This document shows, piece by piece, positions 33,355-41,799 of a stretch of 64,000 nucleotides of DNA. Positions within the stretch are counted from its first letter, which is position 1. The number at the start of each line of letters is the position of its first letter. The notes under the pieces are model-generated. The model saw nothing but the letters and a program-made list of their open reading frames with translations. It was not told the origin of the DNA and did not search any database. Source of the stretch: Bacillota bacterium (GTDB lineage: Bacteria; Bacillota; Ch66; Ch109); NCBI GenBank assembly GCA_013178275.1, contig JABLWZ010000003.1:62001-126000 (forward strand), given 5' to 3'. The position numbers and the translations under genes are program-made.

Positions 33355-34868
33355 ATGCCTGAAAAAGGCGAATTATAATACAAAATCTTTGCACTTGGAG
33401 TGACTGACATGTATCGGAAAACCGAACAACAAGTAACATTCGAGGATTTTTATCTTCCCTTTGGCGGAAAGCTGCGCAGTGATAATCGTTGGGTCAAGCT
33501 TTCAAAGTTCATCCCCTGGCATGTGATAGAAGAAAAATACGCAGCCCTCTTTGCTCAAAGCGGAATGGGCGCGCCCGCCAAACCAGTTCGAATGGCATTG
33601 GGAGCACTCATCATCAAAGAGAAATGTGGGTATTCCGATGAGGAAACGGTGGAACAGATTAGGGAGAACCATTACCTGCAATACTTCATCGGGTTAACCG
33701 AATATCAGGATGAGGCTCCATTCGACCCTTCCATGATGGTCCATTTCCGGAAACGGATAAAATTAGAAACCATCAACGAAATCAATGAACTCATTATCCC
33801 GAAACCTCAGGAAAAAACTAAACCAGCGAAAAAAGACGACGATCAAGATCCACCCAGTAGTGGTGGGGATAACCAAGGACAATTGATACTGGATGCCACC
33901 TGTTCCCCAGCAGATATAAGGTATCCAACCGACTTTTCCCTATTGAATGAAGCCCGCGAGAAACTAGAAAACATCATCGATACTCTCCATAAGCCATCAA
34001 AGGGAGAAGCGAAGAAACCGCGGACCTATCGCAAAACAGCGCGCAAGGACTACTTGAAGATAGCCAAACAGCGAAGGCCCAAGCCAAAAATGCTGCGAAA
34101 AGCTATTGGGAAGCAGTTGCGGTATGTAAGACGAGACCTGCACCTGATTACCCGCCTCTTGGAAACGGTACCGGTAAGTCATTTGAACCGAAAACAGCAA
34201 CAAGAACTTGAGACTATCCGAAAACTGTACCAGCAGCAGAAAAGCATGTACGATCAGAAGGTTCACCGAGTTGACGAGAGGATCGTGAGCATAAACCAAC
34301 CCCACGTACGCCCTATCGTTCGAGGCAAAGCCGGGGCAGAAACCGAATTCGGGGCCAAACTTTCCATCAGCTTGACCGGTGGCTACGCCCGACTGGAAAG
34401 GTGCAGTTGGGATAACTACAACGAAGGCAGCACCCTGATCGAACAGGTGGAAGCATATCAACAACGCTACGGTTATTACCCCAAGGCCGTCCTGGTCGAC
34501 CAAATCTATCGAACCAGGGAGAATCGGATGTATTGCAAGTCAAAAGGAATCCATCTTAGCGGCCCACCGCTGGGCCGACCTCGGACAGAAGAGACCAAGG
34601 CGCAGAAACGCCAGGCTTACAAGGAAAGCTGTGCCCGCAATGCAGTCGAAGGTAAGTTAGGCGAGGGTAAACGACGTTACGGATTAGGCTTAGTCATGGC
34701 AAAGCTTAAAGAAACGAGTGAATCCGTAATAGCGCTGCAGTTCCTGGTGATGAATCTTGAAGCCAGGCTCCGTTTTCTTTTTTATCGTTTTCTACAGACG
34801 TGGTTTAGTAGACCAGCTTATCCTGCGAGTTAGGCGCAGAGGCCACTTGGCGCTAGTTTTTCAGGAAG
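33355..34868 (+). mobile_element. IS5-superfamily insertion sequence
   Basis: The element carries one transposase gene. The proposed ends share the inverted sequence CCTGAAAAA (33,358-33,366) and TTTTTCAGG (34,857-34,865). Exact ends and target duplication could not be fixed by eye. The right end cuts the C-terminal part of a tauE-type gene. Confidence 0.7.
33409..34833 (+). CDS. IS5/IS1182-type transposase
   Basis: DDE transposase of 474 residues. N-terminal DUF772-like region (YLPFGGKLRSDNRWVKL, RMALGALIIKEKCGYSDEE, ENHYLQYFIGL, DPSMMVHFRKR). Catalytic acidic residues probably sit in LILDATCSPADIRYP, AVLVDQIYRTREN and NAVEGKLGEGKRRYGL. ATG 8 bases after GGAG was preferred over an upstream in-frame GTG. 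The gene is uninterrupted, so the element may be active. Confidence 0.9.
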   Translation: MYRKTEQQVTFEDFYLPFGGKLRSDNRWVKLSKFIPWHVIEEKYAALFAQSGMGAPAKPVRMALGALIIKEKCGYSDEETVEQIRENHYLQYFIGLTEYQDEAPFDPSMMVHFRKRIKLETINEINELIIPKPQEKTKPAKKDDDQDPPSSGGDNQGQLILDATCSPADIRYPTDFSLLNEAREKLENIIDTLHKPSKGEAKKPRTYRKTARKDYLKIAKQRRPKPKMLRKAIGKQLRYVRRDLHLITRLLETVPVSHLNRKQQQELETIRKLYQQQKSMYDQKVHRVDERIVSINQPHVRPIVRGKAGAETEFGAKLSISLTGGYARLERCSWDNYNEGSTLIEQVEAYQQRYGYYPKAVLVDQIYRTRENRMYCKSKGIHLSGPPLGRPRTEETKAQKRQAYKESCARNAVEGKLGEGKRRYGLGLVMAKLKETSESVIALQFLVMNLEARLRFLFYRFLQTWFSRPAYPAS

Positions 34869-35074
34869 CCCTAAATACTTTTGATAAATGATAGTTTTTG
34901 TAACATGCATAGCTGTTGCAGTAACTGCTTCACTAGCTATATAGGAAATGGGAGAGAGATTCAGGGAGAGAAAAAGTGCCGCGCTAATAGGTCCAGCACT
35001 TCCTACCAGGCCGGATATCAACCCTACGATTCCGCCGCCAATAAACATTACTGTATCGGTGGTCTCAAATTTTA
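34866..35074 (-). pseudogene. tauE/safE-type permease, C-terminal fragment
   Basis: It encodes ...KFETTDTVMFIGGGIVGLISGLVGSAGPISAALFLSLNL..VTKTIIYQKYLGLPE, the second half of a TauE/SafE sulfite-exporter-family permease. It is separated from its N-terminal half by a 1,348-bp inserted element and cut at its own end by the IS5-type element. Joining it to the N-terminal half over one copy of AAATTTTA restores one reading frame. Confidence 0.85.
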
Positions 35075-35104
35075 GGGTATTCGGATTATCTGGTTGTTAT
35101 CTAA
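35075..35104 (+). repeat. Left terminal inverted repeat of the DUF3231 element
   Basis: GGGTATTCGGATTATC followed by TGGTTGTTATCTAA. It pairs with the right end over 30 positions with three mismatches. Confidence 0.88.
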
Positions 35105-35190
35105 CAAAACATCTTAGCCTAGTTAAGGAAAAATATCGGGAAAATTAACCGAAAACTCTTATAGGATAGGCTGTTTCCCAAGGGATCGTT

Positions 35191-35226
35191 AAGCCTACCC
35201 TCAGACTGTTTGAGGGGTAGGCTTTA
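35191..35226 (-). terminator. Strong hairpin at the end of the DUF3231 gene
   Basis: AAGCCTACCCTCA pairs with TGAGGGGTAGGCTT, with one bulged base. It overlaps the stop codon of the DUF3231 gene. A T-rich tract follows on the plus strand (TTATTTT), less clearly on the minus strand. Confidence 0.6.
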
Positions 35227-36231
35227 TTTTGCGGCCAGTCCCACGTGATCAATGTTCTGCGGTGGCTGCTCCAGCCAACCTTTGTCGACCATAAGATTTA
35301 TACCATCTTCGGCGAAGGCCATCATCTCCGCAATCAACTTGGTATAGGCGGCTACCAGGTCGCGCCGCATGGTAACCGCCAGGCTCGCCCCGTAGCTGGC
35401 GATGATGGCGGCAGTAGTCACCATAGTCACGTGGAACATCATCAGCTTCTCGGAAAAAGGCGCCACTACCGAGTCGGTTATCCCAGCGTCCCAGTTGGTT
35501 GACGCGGGGATGTCTTCATCTCGCATTATCCCGCTCAGGATCTCGATATGATTAGTCGCCAGTTCCTTACCCTTGAGCAAGTGCTTACGCACATCTTTAA
35601 GCTCCGCCACCTGCGCCAGCCCCAGACAGAAGGTGTGCATCACCACGTTGCTCCGCAGGTTGCCGAAGATGTTCAGTATTTCGGTGGCCAGTAGCGGCCG
35701 TTGTTTCCCGAGCCAGCTTCCCAGGAAGCCCTTCTTGTTCACGAAGTCGACCTTCTTGGGCACCGAGATGTAAGGCGGCCGGACATACAGTCCCTTGTTG
35801 ATTAGCACTTCCACTACCCGGTTGGAAATCTCGGTAGAGGTGGCAATGGAGTTGGAGGTAAATTCACGGACGTCAGAGCGTGCCATCAGCGGGAGGGAAA
35901 GGCTGTAGGCAGTCATACCGAACTTGGCCAGGTACTCCAGGTAGAACGGGTAAAAGATGTCTGAGTACAACCTGGGAGCGTTCAAGTTCACGTCCTTGTC
36001 AGTGAAACCAACCGGGATGGGAAGCTGCTCCTGGTTAAAGGTGTCGGTTATCCACTTGACATGCTTCTGCGATTGTTTCAGGGTGTACTTGAGCAGGGGG
36101 CTGATGTCCGGGTCCTCAACATGCTGTAGGAAGCTCTTCAGGGTGCATACCAGAAGGCTGTCGAACATGTAGGAAGTCCACAGGTCACCGAGTTCCGCTG
36201 AGGTAAGCAGGGTTTCAGTTCTGATTTTCAT
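35224..36231 (-). CDS. DUF3231 family protein, cargo of the inserted element
   Basis: The 335-residue protein comprises two similar halves of about 165 residues, each starting LTSAELGDLW-like or LATEILNIFGNL-like and rich in helices, as in the ferritin-like DUF3231 family common in Bacillus and Clostridia spore formers. No biochemical role is established. The ATG chosen follows GGGAGGA; an open frame extends 147 bp further upstream. It lies alone inside a transposon-like element and reads toward its left end. Confidence 0.88.
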   Translation of the reverse strand: MKIRTETLLTSAELGDLWTSYMFDSLLVCTLKSFLQHVEDPDISPLLKYTLKQSQKHVKWITDTFNQEQLPIPVGFTDKDVNLNAPRLYSDIFYPFYLEYLAKFGMTAYSLSLPLMARSDVREFTSNSIATSTEISNRVVEVLINKGLYVRPPYISVPKKVDFVNKKGFLGSWLGKQRPLLATEILNIFGNLRSNVVMHTFCLGLAQVAELKDVRKHLLKGKELATNHIEILSGIMRDEDIPASTNWDAGITDSVVAPFSEKLMMFHVTMVTTAAIIASYGASLAVTMRRDLVAAYTKLIAEMMAFAEDGINLMVDKGWLEQPPQNIDHVGLAAK

Positions 36232-36392
36232 GATCTCTTCCTCCCAATTGAACATCAACGTATTTAAAGCTATTTTCTCCAGATTCCTTTTTTGTGATGT
36301 AAAAAACCTAAAATGCGAAAACATGTTCGGGGTATATATTTTTAGCAATATATCTACCGTATAATTAGTTCCATTCAAAATCTAACATATTA

Positions 36393-36422
36393 TTAGTCAA
36401 CAACCTGATAATCCGAATACCC
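36393..36422 (-). repeat. Right terminal inverted repeat of the DUF3231 element
   Basis: Read on the minus strand it starts GGGTATTCGGATTATC, then AGGTTGTTGACTAA. It is adjacent to the AAATTTTA duplication. Confidence 0.88.
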
Positions 36423-36806
36423 AAATTTTAATAAGTCAAAGTACTTTAATACCACAAAAATCACGATGACCAAACCGATAGCTCTGGTGATTATATCCTT
36501 GGGTACTGTAACGAACGATAATGCTCCTAATACACTCATTGGCACAGCACCTAATATAAAAATAAACACTGGCCTCCATTTAATTTCTTTATAACCCAGG
36601 TGAACACGAGTTAAATTACCTATTAACTGAGCAATAGTAAGTACCGGCACTGCCATAGTCGTACCCAAGGTTTTGGTTAAAAGCGGTAGCAATAATAATG
36701 CTCCCCCAAAACCGGCAGCTCCCGATACAGCAGCCGCGATAAAACTGCCGACAAATAATAAACTATAAATTACCCACGGATTCACTATCATATGTGAACA
36801 TCCCAT
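36423..36806 (-). pseudogene. tauE/safE-type permease, N-terminal fragment
   Basis: The first half of a TauE/SafE-family anion or organosulfur permease: VGSFIAAAVSGAAGFGGALLLLPLL, PVLTIAQLIGNLTRV and IVIFVVLKYFDLLKF, with about four hydrophobic helices. The frame then enters the inverted end of the inserted element and stops after GYSDYQVVD. Without the insertion it continues in frame into the fragment at 34,866-35,074. Confidence 0.88.
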
Positions 36807-37077
36807 TCCTTTTGTTTTGTCTCCGTTTTAGATCAATTATATACTGATTCGACCAATGTCTATTAGCCATCCTTCTGATTAGCAGGGTGGCTTTTTCTTC
36901 TTTATACTATATCGAAAGGTTTGGTTTTGGCGACATGAGTATAACTTATTATCATGTTGAAAAGACAGGGAAAAAGCATGCCCAAGGCGAAAAATTCATA
37001 AGATAATTTGATGCAGATTATTCCATTCGGTCATGAGATTGACTGGAAAATTTCAATCTGGGAAAGCAACAAGAAAG
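36807..37077. other. Divergent intergenic region
   Basis: No gene seen. It separates the disrupted tauE gene (minus) from the sugar kinase (plus) and should hold both promoters, but I could not fix them. Confidence 0.4.
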
Positions 37078-38022
37078 ATGAGCGGTAAACAGCAAATAAT
37101 GGAAAACAGCATACTGGTTGTCGCGCCGGCGGGTTACGAAACCCGTATTTTATTGAGCGGTCACGACCAGGAGTTCATGCTGGCCGAAGACATCCGCTAT
37201 CAAGGCGGGGGGCACGGCGGGAACCTGGCATACTATCTATCCCTTATAGGTGTGAAATGCGCCCTGTATACACACTGGGGTGATGATCTAGCCGGGCGGG
37301 AGGCAGAAAAAGGCCTGTCAGAGGTCGGGGTGGACCTCTCGCTCTGCCGGCGGATTCCTGGAGCCACCAGCCAGAGCAATTACGTACTGGTCAGCGGTGG
37401 GGAAAAAAGGGTGATCATGAATTTCGGCACCGCTTTGAGCGCTGACCCCGAGAGGCTTCCCGACGGATTGCTCCCTCCTTACCTCTACACCAGCCTCCTG
37501 CCGAAACAACCTTCGTTCGAGTTTATCAAAAAGGCGAAAGAACAGGGAAGTACTGTCATTCTCGGCCTTCAGCTCCCGACCAGTATCACCCGGGGACAGG
37601 GCCTGCATCATAACGACCTCTTAAAAGCGTTATCCCTGGCCGACTGCTTTATCGGCAGCGCCTCGGTCGTCAATTCCGAATTCGGCACGGTTTTACCCGC
37701 CGATGAACTGGCGATTGAACTGTGCCAGAGGTTTAGAAACCTGGTGACCTGCGTAATCACCGACGCCGAGAGGGGTTGTTGCGGGGTCTGGCGAGGAGAA
37801 TTATATCAGCAGGAAGGATTCCAGGTGGAGGTAGAAGACACCACGGGAGCCGGCGACCAGTTCACCGCTTTATTTATTAAGGAGCACTTCCTGAAAAAAG
37901 GAAATTTCGACCAGGCGCTCTGGATGGCTGGAGCATGCAGCGCCGCCGCCTGTAGGCTAGCCGGTTCGAGGGTATTGGTGAGGGAATCGGAAGTCAGCGG
38001 CCTGTTTAAAAACAAGCGATAG
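37078..38022 (+). CDS. PfkB-family carbohydrate kinase
   Basis: ATP-dependent sugar or nucleoside kinase of 314 residues from this ATG; in-frame ATGs at 37,033 and 37,099 are alternatives, none with a strong ribosome site. Features: GGGHGGNLAYYLSLIG near the N-terminus and the C-terminal catalytic signature DTTGAGDQFTALFI, with the catalytic Asp in GAGD. The ribose-type ABC genes next to it suggest that it phosphorylates the imported sugar or nucleoside. Confidence 0.9.
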   Translation: MSGKQQIMENSILVVAPAGYETRILLSGHDQEFMLAEDIRYQGGGHGGNLAYYLSLIGVKCALYTHWGDDLAGREAEKGLSEVGVDLSLCRRIPGATSQSNYVLVSGGEKRVIMNFGTALSADPERLPDGLLPPYLYTSLLPKQPSFEFIKKAKEQGSTVILGLQLPTSITRGQGLHHNDLLKALSLADCFIGSASVVNSEFGTVLPADELAIELCQRFRNLVTCVITDAERGCCGVWRGELYQQEGFQVEVEDTTGAGDQFTALFIKEHFLKKGNFDQALWMAGACSAAACRLAGSRVLVRESEVSGLFKNKR

Positions 38023-38036
38023 AAAGGTTTTAACGA

Positions 38037-38822
38037 ATGCGAGGAACGGAGCCCAATACAAAGAATACCGCGCTGCTCAGTGTGCGTGGACTGGAAAAGT
38101 CCTATGGTCACGTTCGGGCACTGCGGGATGTGGATATTGACGTTTTCCCGGGCGAGGTGCTGGCTGTAGTGGGTGACAACGGTGCCGGAAAGTCAACACT
38201 GATAAAAATACTGTCCGGGGCGGTAAAACCTGACCGGGGGGAGATCTGCATCGGAGGAAAAACCTATAAGCACCTGACTCCGGCCAGGGCCTTGAAAATG
38301 GGAATCTCGACAGTGTATCAGGATTTGGCCCTAGTTGACTGCCGCGACTTGGCCTGCAACGTCTTTCTGGGCCGCGAGCCTACTTGGTTCAGATGGTTCG
38401 TCAACCAACGGAAAATGGAGGAGCAGACCAGCCAACTGCTCACCCGGTTGAGGATATCGGTCCCCTCCGTCAGACAGCCGGTGGGCCTGCTGTCGGGAGG
38501 GCAGAGGCAGGCGGTGGCGGTGGCCCGGACTATCCAGCAGGGGGGAAGGATAATCATTATGGATGAGCCGACCGCCGCCATGGGTGTGAAGGAGTCGGTG
38601 AAGGTCCTCGAGTTGATACGCGGCCTGGCATCCGATGGCTATACCATTATCCTGATAAGTCACAACCTGCACCATGTCTTTACTGTCTCCGACCGGATCT
38701 GCGTCATGCGCCACGGCCACGTCGTTGGCTGCTTCATCACCGAAAACACCGATCCAGATGAGGTGATGAACTTCATAACCGGCTCCAATGATTACCAGAC
38801 AGAAAACGCTGTTAAAGCATAA
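38037..38822 (+). CDS. Sugar ABC transporter ATPase, single-domain RbsA/FrcA type
   Basis: The 261-residue ATPase has Walker A GDNGAGKST, signature LLSGGQRQAV, Walker B IIIMDEPTAAMG and switch ISHNLHHV. RbsA-type ATPases usually have two domains; this is the single-domain FrcA/XylG-like version and probably works as a homodimer. It starts 15 bp after the kinase. Confidence 0.93.
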   Translation: MRGTEPNTKNTALLSVRGLEKSYGHVRALRDVDIDVFPGEVLAVVGDNGAGKSTLIKILSGAVKPDRGEICIGGKTYKHLTPARALKMGISTVYQDLALVDCRDLACNVFLGREPTWFRWFVNQRKMEEQTSQLLTRLRISVPSVRQPVGLLSGGQRQAVAVARTIQQGGRIIIMDEPTAAMGVKESVKVLELIRGLASDGYTIILISHNLHHVFTVSDRICVMRHGHVVGCFITENTDPDEVMNFITGSNDYQTENAVKA

Positions 38823-38836
38823 ATCCAGGAGAAAAA

Positions 38837-39850
38837 ATGGAATCCCGCGCACTTGCCCCTGAAGTTGATTCCGAGGTAAAAGGCAATCATGAGTTCCGAA
38901 TCTGGCTGGGACGGGTATTTCCCCAACTGCTGCTCGGCTTCGTCCTCGGCCTCATGATCGTTGGCCTGAGCATAGCCTCCCCGGTCTTTTTGACCTGGGA
39001 TAACCTGAGAAACGTGCTTGACCACAGTTCGCTCCAGATTATTCTCGCCGTGGGCATGACCTTCGTTATCTGCACCGCCGGGATCGACCTTTCCATAGGC
39101 GCGGTGGCGGCTCTCTGCGGATTATGCATGGCGACCGCCATGCATGGGGGATGGCCGGTGAGCCTGTCCATACTCTTTGGCCTCGGCATCGGTGCCCTAG
39201 TAGGGGTCGGCAATGGTCTGCTGGTGGCTCTGCTGAAGGTTAATCCCTTCATCGTGACCCTGGGCACCATGTCGGTGTCCAGGGGACTGTCGCTGATAAT
39301 CACCGGGGGTATTCCCCTGTACGGTTTTTCAAAAAGCTTTACCTGGTGGGGCAGCGGCCACATTGGCCCGGTAAACCCGCCGATGCTGTTGGCGGCACTG
39401 TTAGTCGTTGCAGGTGCCGTGGTGCTGAACAAGACCAGGCTCGGCTACTACACCCTGGCCCTGGGTGGAAACGAGGAAGCGCTGCGGCGAAGTGGCGTGG
39501 CAGCCAGCGGATACAAGGTCGTGGTGTACGCGCTGTGCGGATTGACTGCCGCCCTGGCCGGGCTGGTGGTGACCGCGCGTCTAAATACCGCCGAGCCGCT
39601 GGCGGGCTGGATGTTCGAGCTCGACACCATCGCGGCGGTGGTGCTTGGAGGAACCAGCATGAAAGGAGGTATGGGAAGCATCGCCGGTACAGTGATAGCC
39701 TGCTTTCTGCTCGGGGTTCTGCGCAACGGCCTGGTGATCCTGAGCATCTCATCCTATTACCAGCAGCTGCTTATCGGCGTCATAATACTCACCGCGGTGG
39801 TCTTCTCGGAAATACGTTCGCGAAAAGACCTGCCGAATTTTGAACAATAA
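38837..39850 (+). CDS. Sugar ABC transporter permease, RbsC type
   Basis: The 337-residue membrane protein has eight to ten hydrophobic helices and RbsC-family blocks GMTFVICTAGIDLSIGAV, NPFIVTLGTMSVSRGLSLI, GNEEALRRSGV and AAVVLGGTSMKGGMGSI. ATG behind CCAGGAG. It partners the ATPase just upstream and the truncated binding protein just downstream. Confidence 0.93.
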   Translation: MESRALAPEVDSEVKGNHEFRIWLGRVFPQLLLGFVLGLMIVGLSIASPVFLTWDNLRNVLDHSSLQIILAVGMTFVICTAGIDLSIGAVAALCGLCMATAMHGGWPVSLSILFGLGIGALVGVGNGLLVALLKVNPFIVTLGTMSVSRGLSLIITGGIPLYGFSKSFTWWGSGHIGPVNPPMLLAALLVVAGAVVLNKTRLGYYTLALGGNEEALRRSGVAASGYKVVVYALCGLTAALAGLVVTARLNTAEPLAGWMFELDTIAAVVLGGTSMKGGMGSIAGTVIACFLLGVLRNGLVILSISSYYQQLLIGVIILTAVVFSEIRSRKDLPNFEQ

Positions 39851-39863
39851 GGGGGATATCAAG

Positions 39864-40100
39864 TTGAAAAGCAAAAGACTGCTGGCATTTATCCTATTAA
39901 CCGCCTTGGCGGTTACCCTGGTCGGATGCGGCGGCAAAGCCCCGGAGCAGCCTGCCGTACAGACCACTACCGCGCCTGCCCCGGCCCCGATGAACGCCAA
40001 GGCCCTGGAGATGGAAAAGGCCCTGATGAATCAGCTGCAGCCCATGCCAAACCAGAAAACCGGCGATAAAATCGGCGTGCTGGTAATAACTGTTGATTAA
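39864..40100 (+). pseudogene. Sugar-binding lipoprotein, cut off by the Mu-like prophage
   Basis: A lipoprotein signal (lipobox LVGC at residues 19-22) and Pro/Ala-rich linker precede GDKIGVLVIT, the first strand of an RbsB-like binding protein. The frame then stops at the proposed prophage left end (40,091). The normal length is about 330 residues; only 78 remain. TTG start behind GGGGGATATC. The transporter is probably inactive in this lysogen. Confidence 0.8.
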
Positions 40101-40168
40101 CAGAATAACTGACAAAAGAGGGACGGAAAAAGATTAACTGGGATACATCGGGAAATGTTGATTTACAG
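40091..40168 (+). repeat. Prophage left-end repeats (probable transposase sites)
   Basis: TGTTGATTAACAG at 40,091 and TGTTGATTTACAG at 40,156 are near-identical 13-mers 65 bp apart, directly at the proposed phage end. TGACAAAA recurs after each. MuA binds repeated sites at the Mu ends. Confidence 0.65.
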
Positions 40169-40243
40169 GGGGTTATCGTGGGATAGGTTAGGAAACGGTT
40201 GACAAAAAAATTGAGAACGGTCTCATCGTGATGGTGAATAAAA

Positions 40244-40315
40244 AAAACGGAGCGGCTGAAAGCACTGGAAGCCCTGTAGCGTAGGGGATAAGGTGCTTTT
40301 TTACTGCTCCGTTTT
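40244..40315 (-). terminator. Nested hairpin terminator of the repressor transcript
   Basis: The outer stem AAACGGAGC/GCTCCGTTT encloses AAGCAC/GTGCTT and CCCT/AGGG. Read on the minus strand it ends in GCTCCGTTTTTTTT, a good T run for stopping transcription from the repressor gene. Confidence 0.7.
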
Positions 40316-40354
40316 AATTATAACAGCCGGTCGGCGGCAAGAAAATAGTCCGGG

Positions 40355-40621
40355 CGTGCGAACGAGAGCGTTTCCAAGCGTGCCCGGCGTGCGAATTTAA
40401 AAACGGGCGCGGCAAAAATACAGGAAAATTCAGCGTTCGCGGTCATTTTAAAAATCTAACGGCAACGTTCAAGTAACGTGCGAAGTCAAAAAAACGGGGC
40501 CATTTTCAGCTAAAACCAAAGTGACAAATTAGACATATCTCATATTTCGTGTCACAATGTTGATTTTATGCGGGTTTCAGCCGTGTGATAAAAATGATTT
40601 TGAGGCAAAAGCAAAGTGACA
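40355..40621. repeat. Short repeated motifs near the prophage left end
   Basis: CGTGCGAA occurs at 40,355, 40,388 and 40,477. CAAAGTGACA occurs at 40,517 and 40,612. No gene is present. They may be transposase enhancer or regulator sites. Confidence 0.5.
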
Positions 40622-40659
40622 TAAATAGATAGATTTATCTATCATAAAGGGATAAAAAA

Positions 40660-41088
40660 TTAAGCAGTTTCACTTGCGGCTGCCTCTTCCCCTGTTCCTC
40701 CAGTCATCGAGCCGGATGACGTTCCTTTTTTAGTGGCTTTACTAAAAAGCATCTCGATGGTGTTATTCGCATATTCCTTGTCTTGCGAGTTGAGCTGCTG
40801 GTACATCCAGATTGTTTTTTTCTCTTGCTCCGTCAGCGGCCCTAAATTCTCAGGTTGGTATTTCGGCGGCAACTCTCTTTGAACCGGTTCCTTACCAGTT
40901 AATAACCAGTCACAACTTATCTTGCAATATCCGCTTGCCGATATTACTGTTTCAACTGAAGGCTTGCATTTATCTTTTTCGATGTCGCTCAAAGTGCCTT
41001 GAGAAACTCCTATTGCGGCGGCAAAATCAATTTGATTGAGGCCCTTACTTTTCCTCAATTGCCTAAACCTCTTACCAATAGAATCCAA
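40660..41088 (-). CDS. Phage repressor, XRE/Cro-CI type
   Basis: The 142-residue protein has an N-terminal helix-turn-helix (RFRQLRKSKGLNQIDFAAAIGVSQGTLSDIEKD) and a Ser/Gly/Glu-rich C-terminus. It is divergent from the early operon, as Mu c is. It should maintain lysogeny by binding the TATCCGA-type sites in the shared promoter region. Confidence 0.88.
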   Translation of the reverse strand: MDSIGKRFRQLRKSKGLNQIDFAAAIGVSQGTLSDIEKDKCKPSVETVISASGYCKISCDWLLTGKEPVQRELPPKYQPENLGPLTEQEKKTIWMYQQLNSQDKEYANNTIEMLFSKATKKGTSSGSMTGGTGEEAAASETA

Positions 41089-41107
41089 TAAAACAATCCC
41101 CCTTTCC

Positions 41108-41255
41108 CCATATCCGAAGAGCCTATAAAATTATCCGATTACGCCATAAATCTGTTGACAATATCGGTATACGGATATAAAATTAGGATGATAGATTTAT
41201 ATATCGTACCCAATTATATCGGAAATTTAGGGCAAAATAAATCCTTTTATCGGAG
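41108..41255 (+). promoter_or_regulatory. Early promoter and probable repressor operators
   Basis: TTGACA (41,155) and TAAAAT (41,178) are 17 bp apart. Around them are several TATCCGA/TCGGATA half-sites (about 41,110, 41,132, 41,163-41,178 and 41,214). This fits a repressor-controlled early promoter divergent from the repressor gene. Confidence 0.65.
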
Positions 41256-41300
41256 GTGAGGAAATTTTTTCTAATTAACTAACCGGAGGGAGATGAGAGA

Positions 41301-41468
41301 TTGAAGCATGGAAAGAGGCCCACGAGGGCGCAGAAGATTCGACTTAAAGCTGTCGGTCTCAATTGGGAAAACTGGCTCGTTGTGAAAGCGACTACCGAAG
41401 GACTTGAAGTGGTTCATAAACAGTCGGGTAGGACAAGAAAAATCCCGGCCAAAAACTTGAGTAAATAA
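41301..41468 (+). CDS. Small phage protein, DUF6906-like
   Basis: A 55-residue protein starts at TTG behind GGAGGGAGATG: KHGKRPTRAQKIRL, LNWENWLVVKATTEGLEVVH and SGRTRKIPAK. This matches a small family found in Firmicute phages, whose function is unknown. First gene of the early transcript. Confidence 0.65.
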   Translation: MKHGKRPTRAQKIRLKAVGLNWENWLVVKATTEGLEVVHKQSGRTRKIPAKNLSK

Positions 41469-41481
41469 AGGAGGTAAGACC

Positions 41482-41754
41482 ATGTTTCTACTGGTGGACA
41501 GTATCCAGAAAACATTAAGCATTGCTGATGGTTGGACAATCGGGAGATTAGTCATCGACGGCGGTGTCTTTTTGGAGCAGGATAATGGCCGCCTAATCAA
41601 AGTTCCCGAGGGGTTCATCCTTGAAGTGAAAAACGGCGGCGACTGGCAGCAGTTAAGCGGTGAAGATTTAACCAGGACAACCGCAGAGGGCTATCCGGCC
41701 TATGCCAGCATGGACGCCAGAATAAAAGAAGCAAGGGGGCGGTATATGATTTAA
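41482..41754 (+). CDS. Hypothetical early phage protein
   Basis: A 90-residue protein with an ATG behind AAAGGAGG. No family recognised. The sequence alternates strands (GRLVIDGGVFLEQDNGRLIKVPEGF), suggesting a small beta-rich fold. Tightly packed in the early operon. Confidence 0.6.
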   Translation: MFLLVDSIQKTLSIADGWTIGRLVIDGGVFLEQDNGRLIKVPEGFILEVKNGGDWQQLSGEDLTRTTAEGYPAYASMDARIKEARGRYMI

Positions 41755-41799
41755 TTCCAAGTTGATTAGTGAAGCGGCACAGCGAAAGGAGGACGGTTG

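Larger units (their letters stand above)
35075..36422 (-). mobile_element. Transposon-like element with DUF3231 cargo inside tauE
   Basis: The element is bounded by 30-bp inverted repeats starting GGGTATTCGGATTATC and flanked by an exact 8-bp duplication AAATTTTA (35,067-35,074 and 36,423-36,430). It has no transposase; the only gene is DUF3231. GG ends with 8-bp duplications are usual for families such as ISL3 or IS1595, so a related transposase elsewhere may move it. Confidence 0.88.

Noticed and set aside
40321-40659. CRISPR array from the repeated CGTGCGAA motifs
   Set aside because: The repeats are 8 bp, irregularly spaced and lack spacer structure; no cas genes are present.
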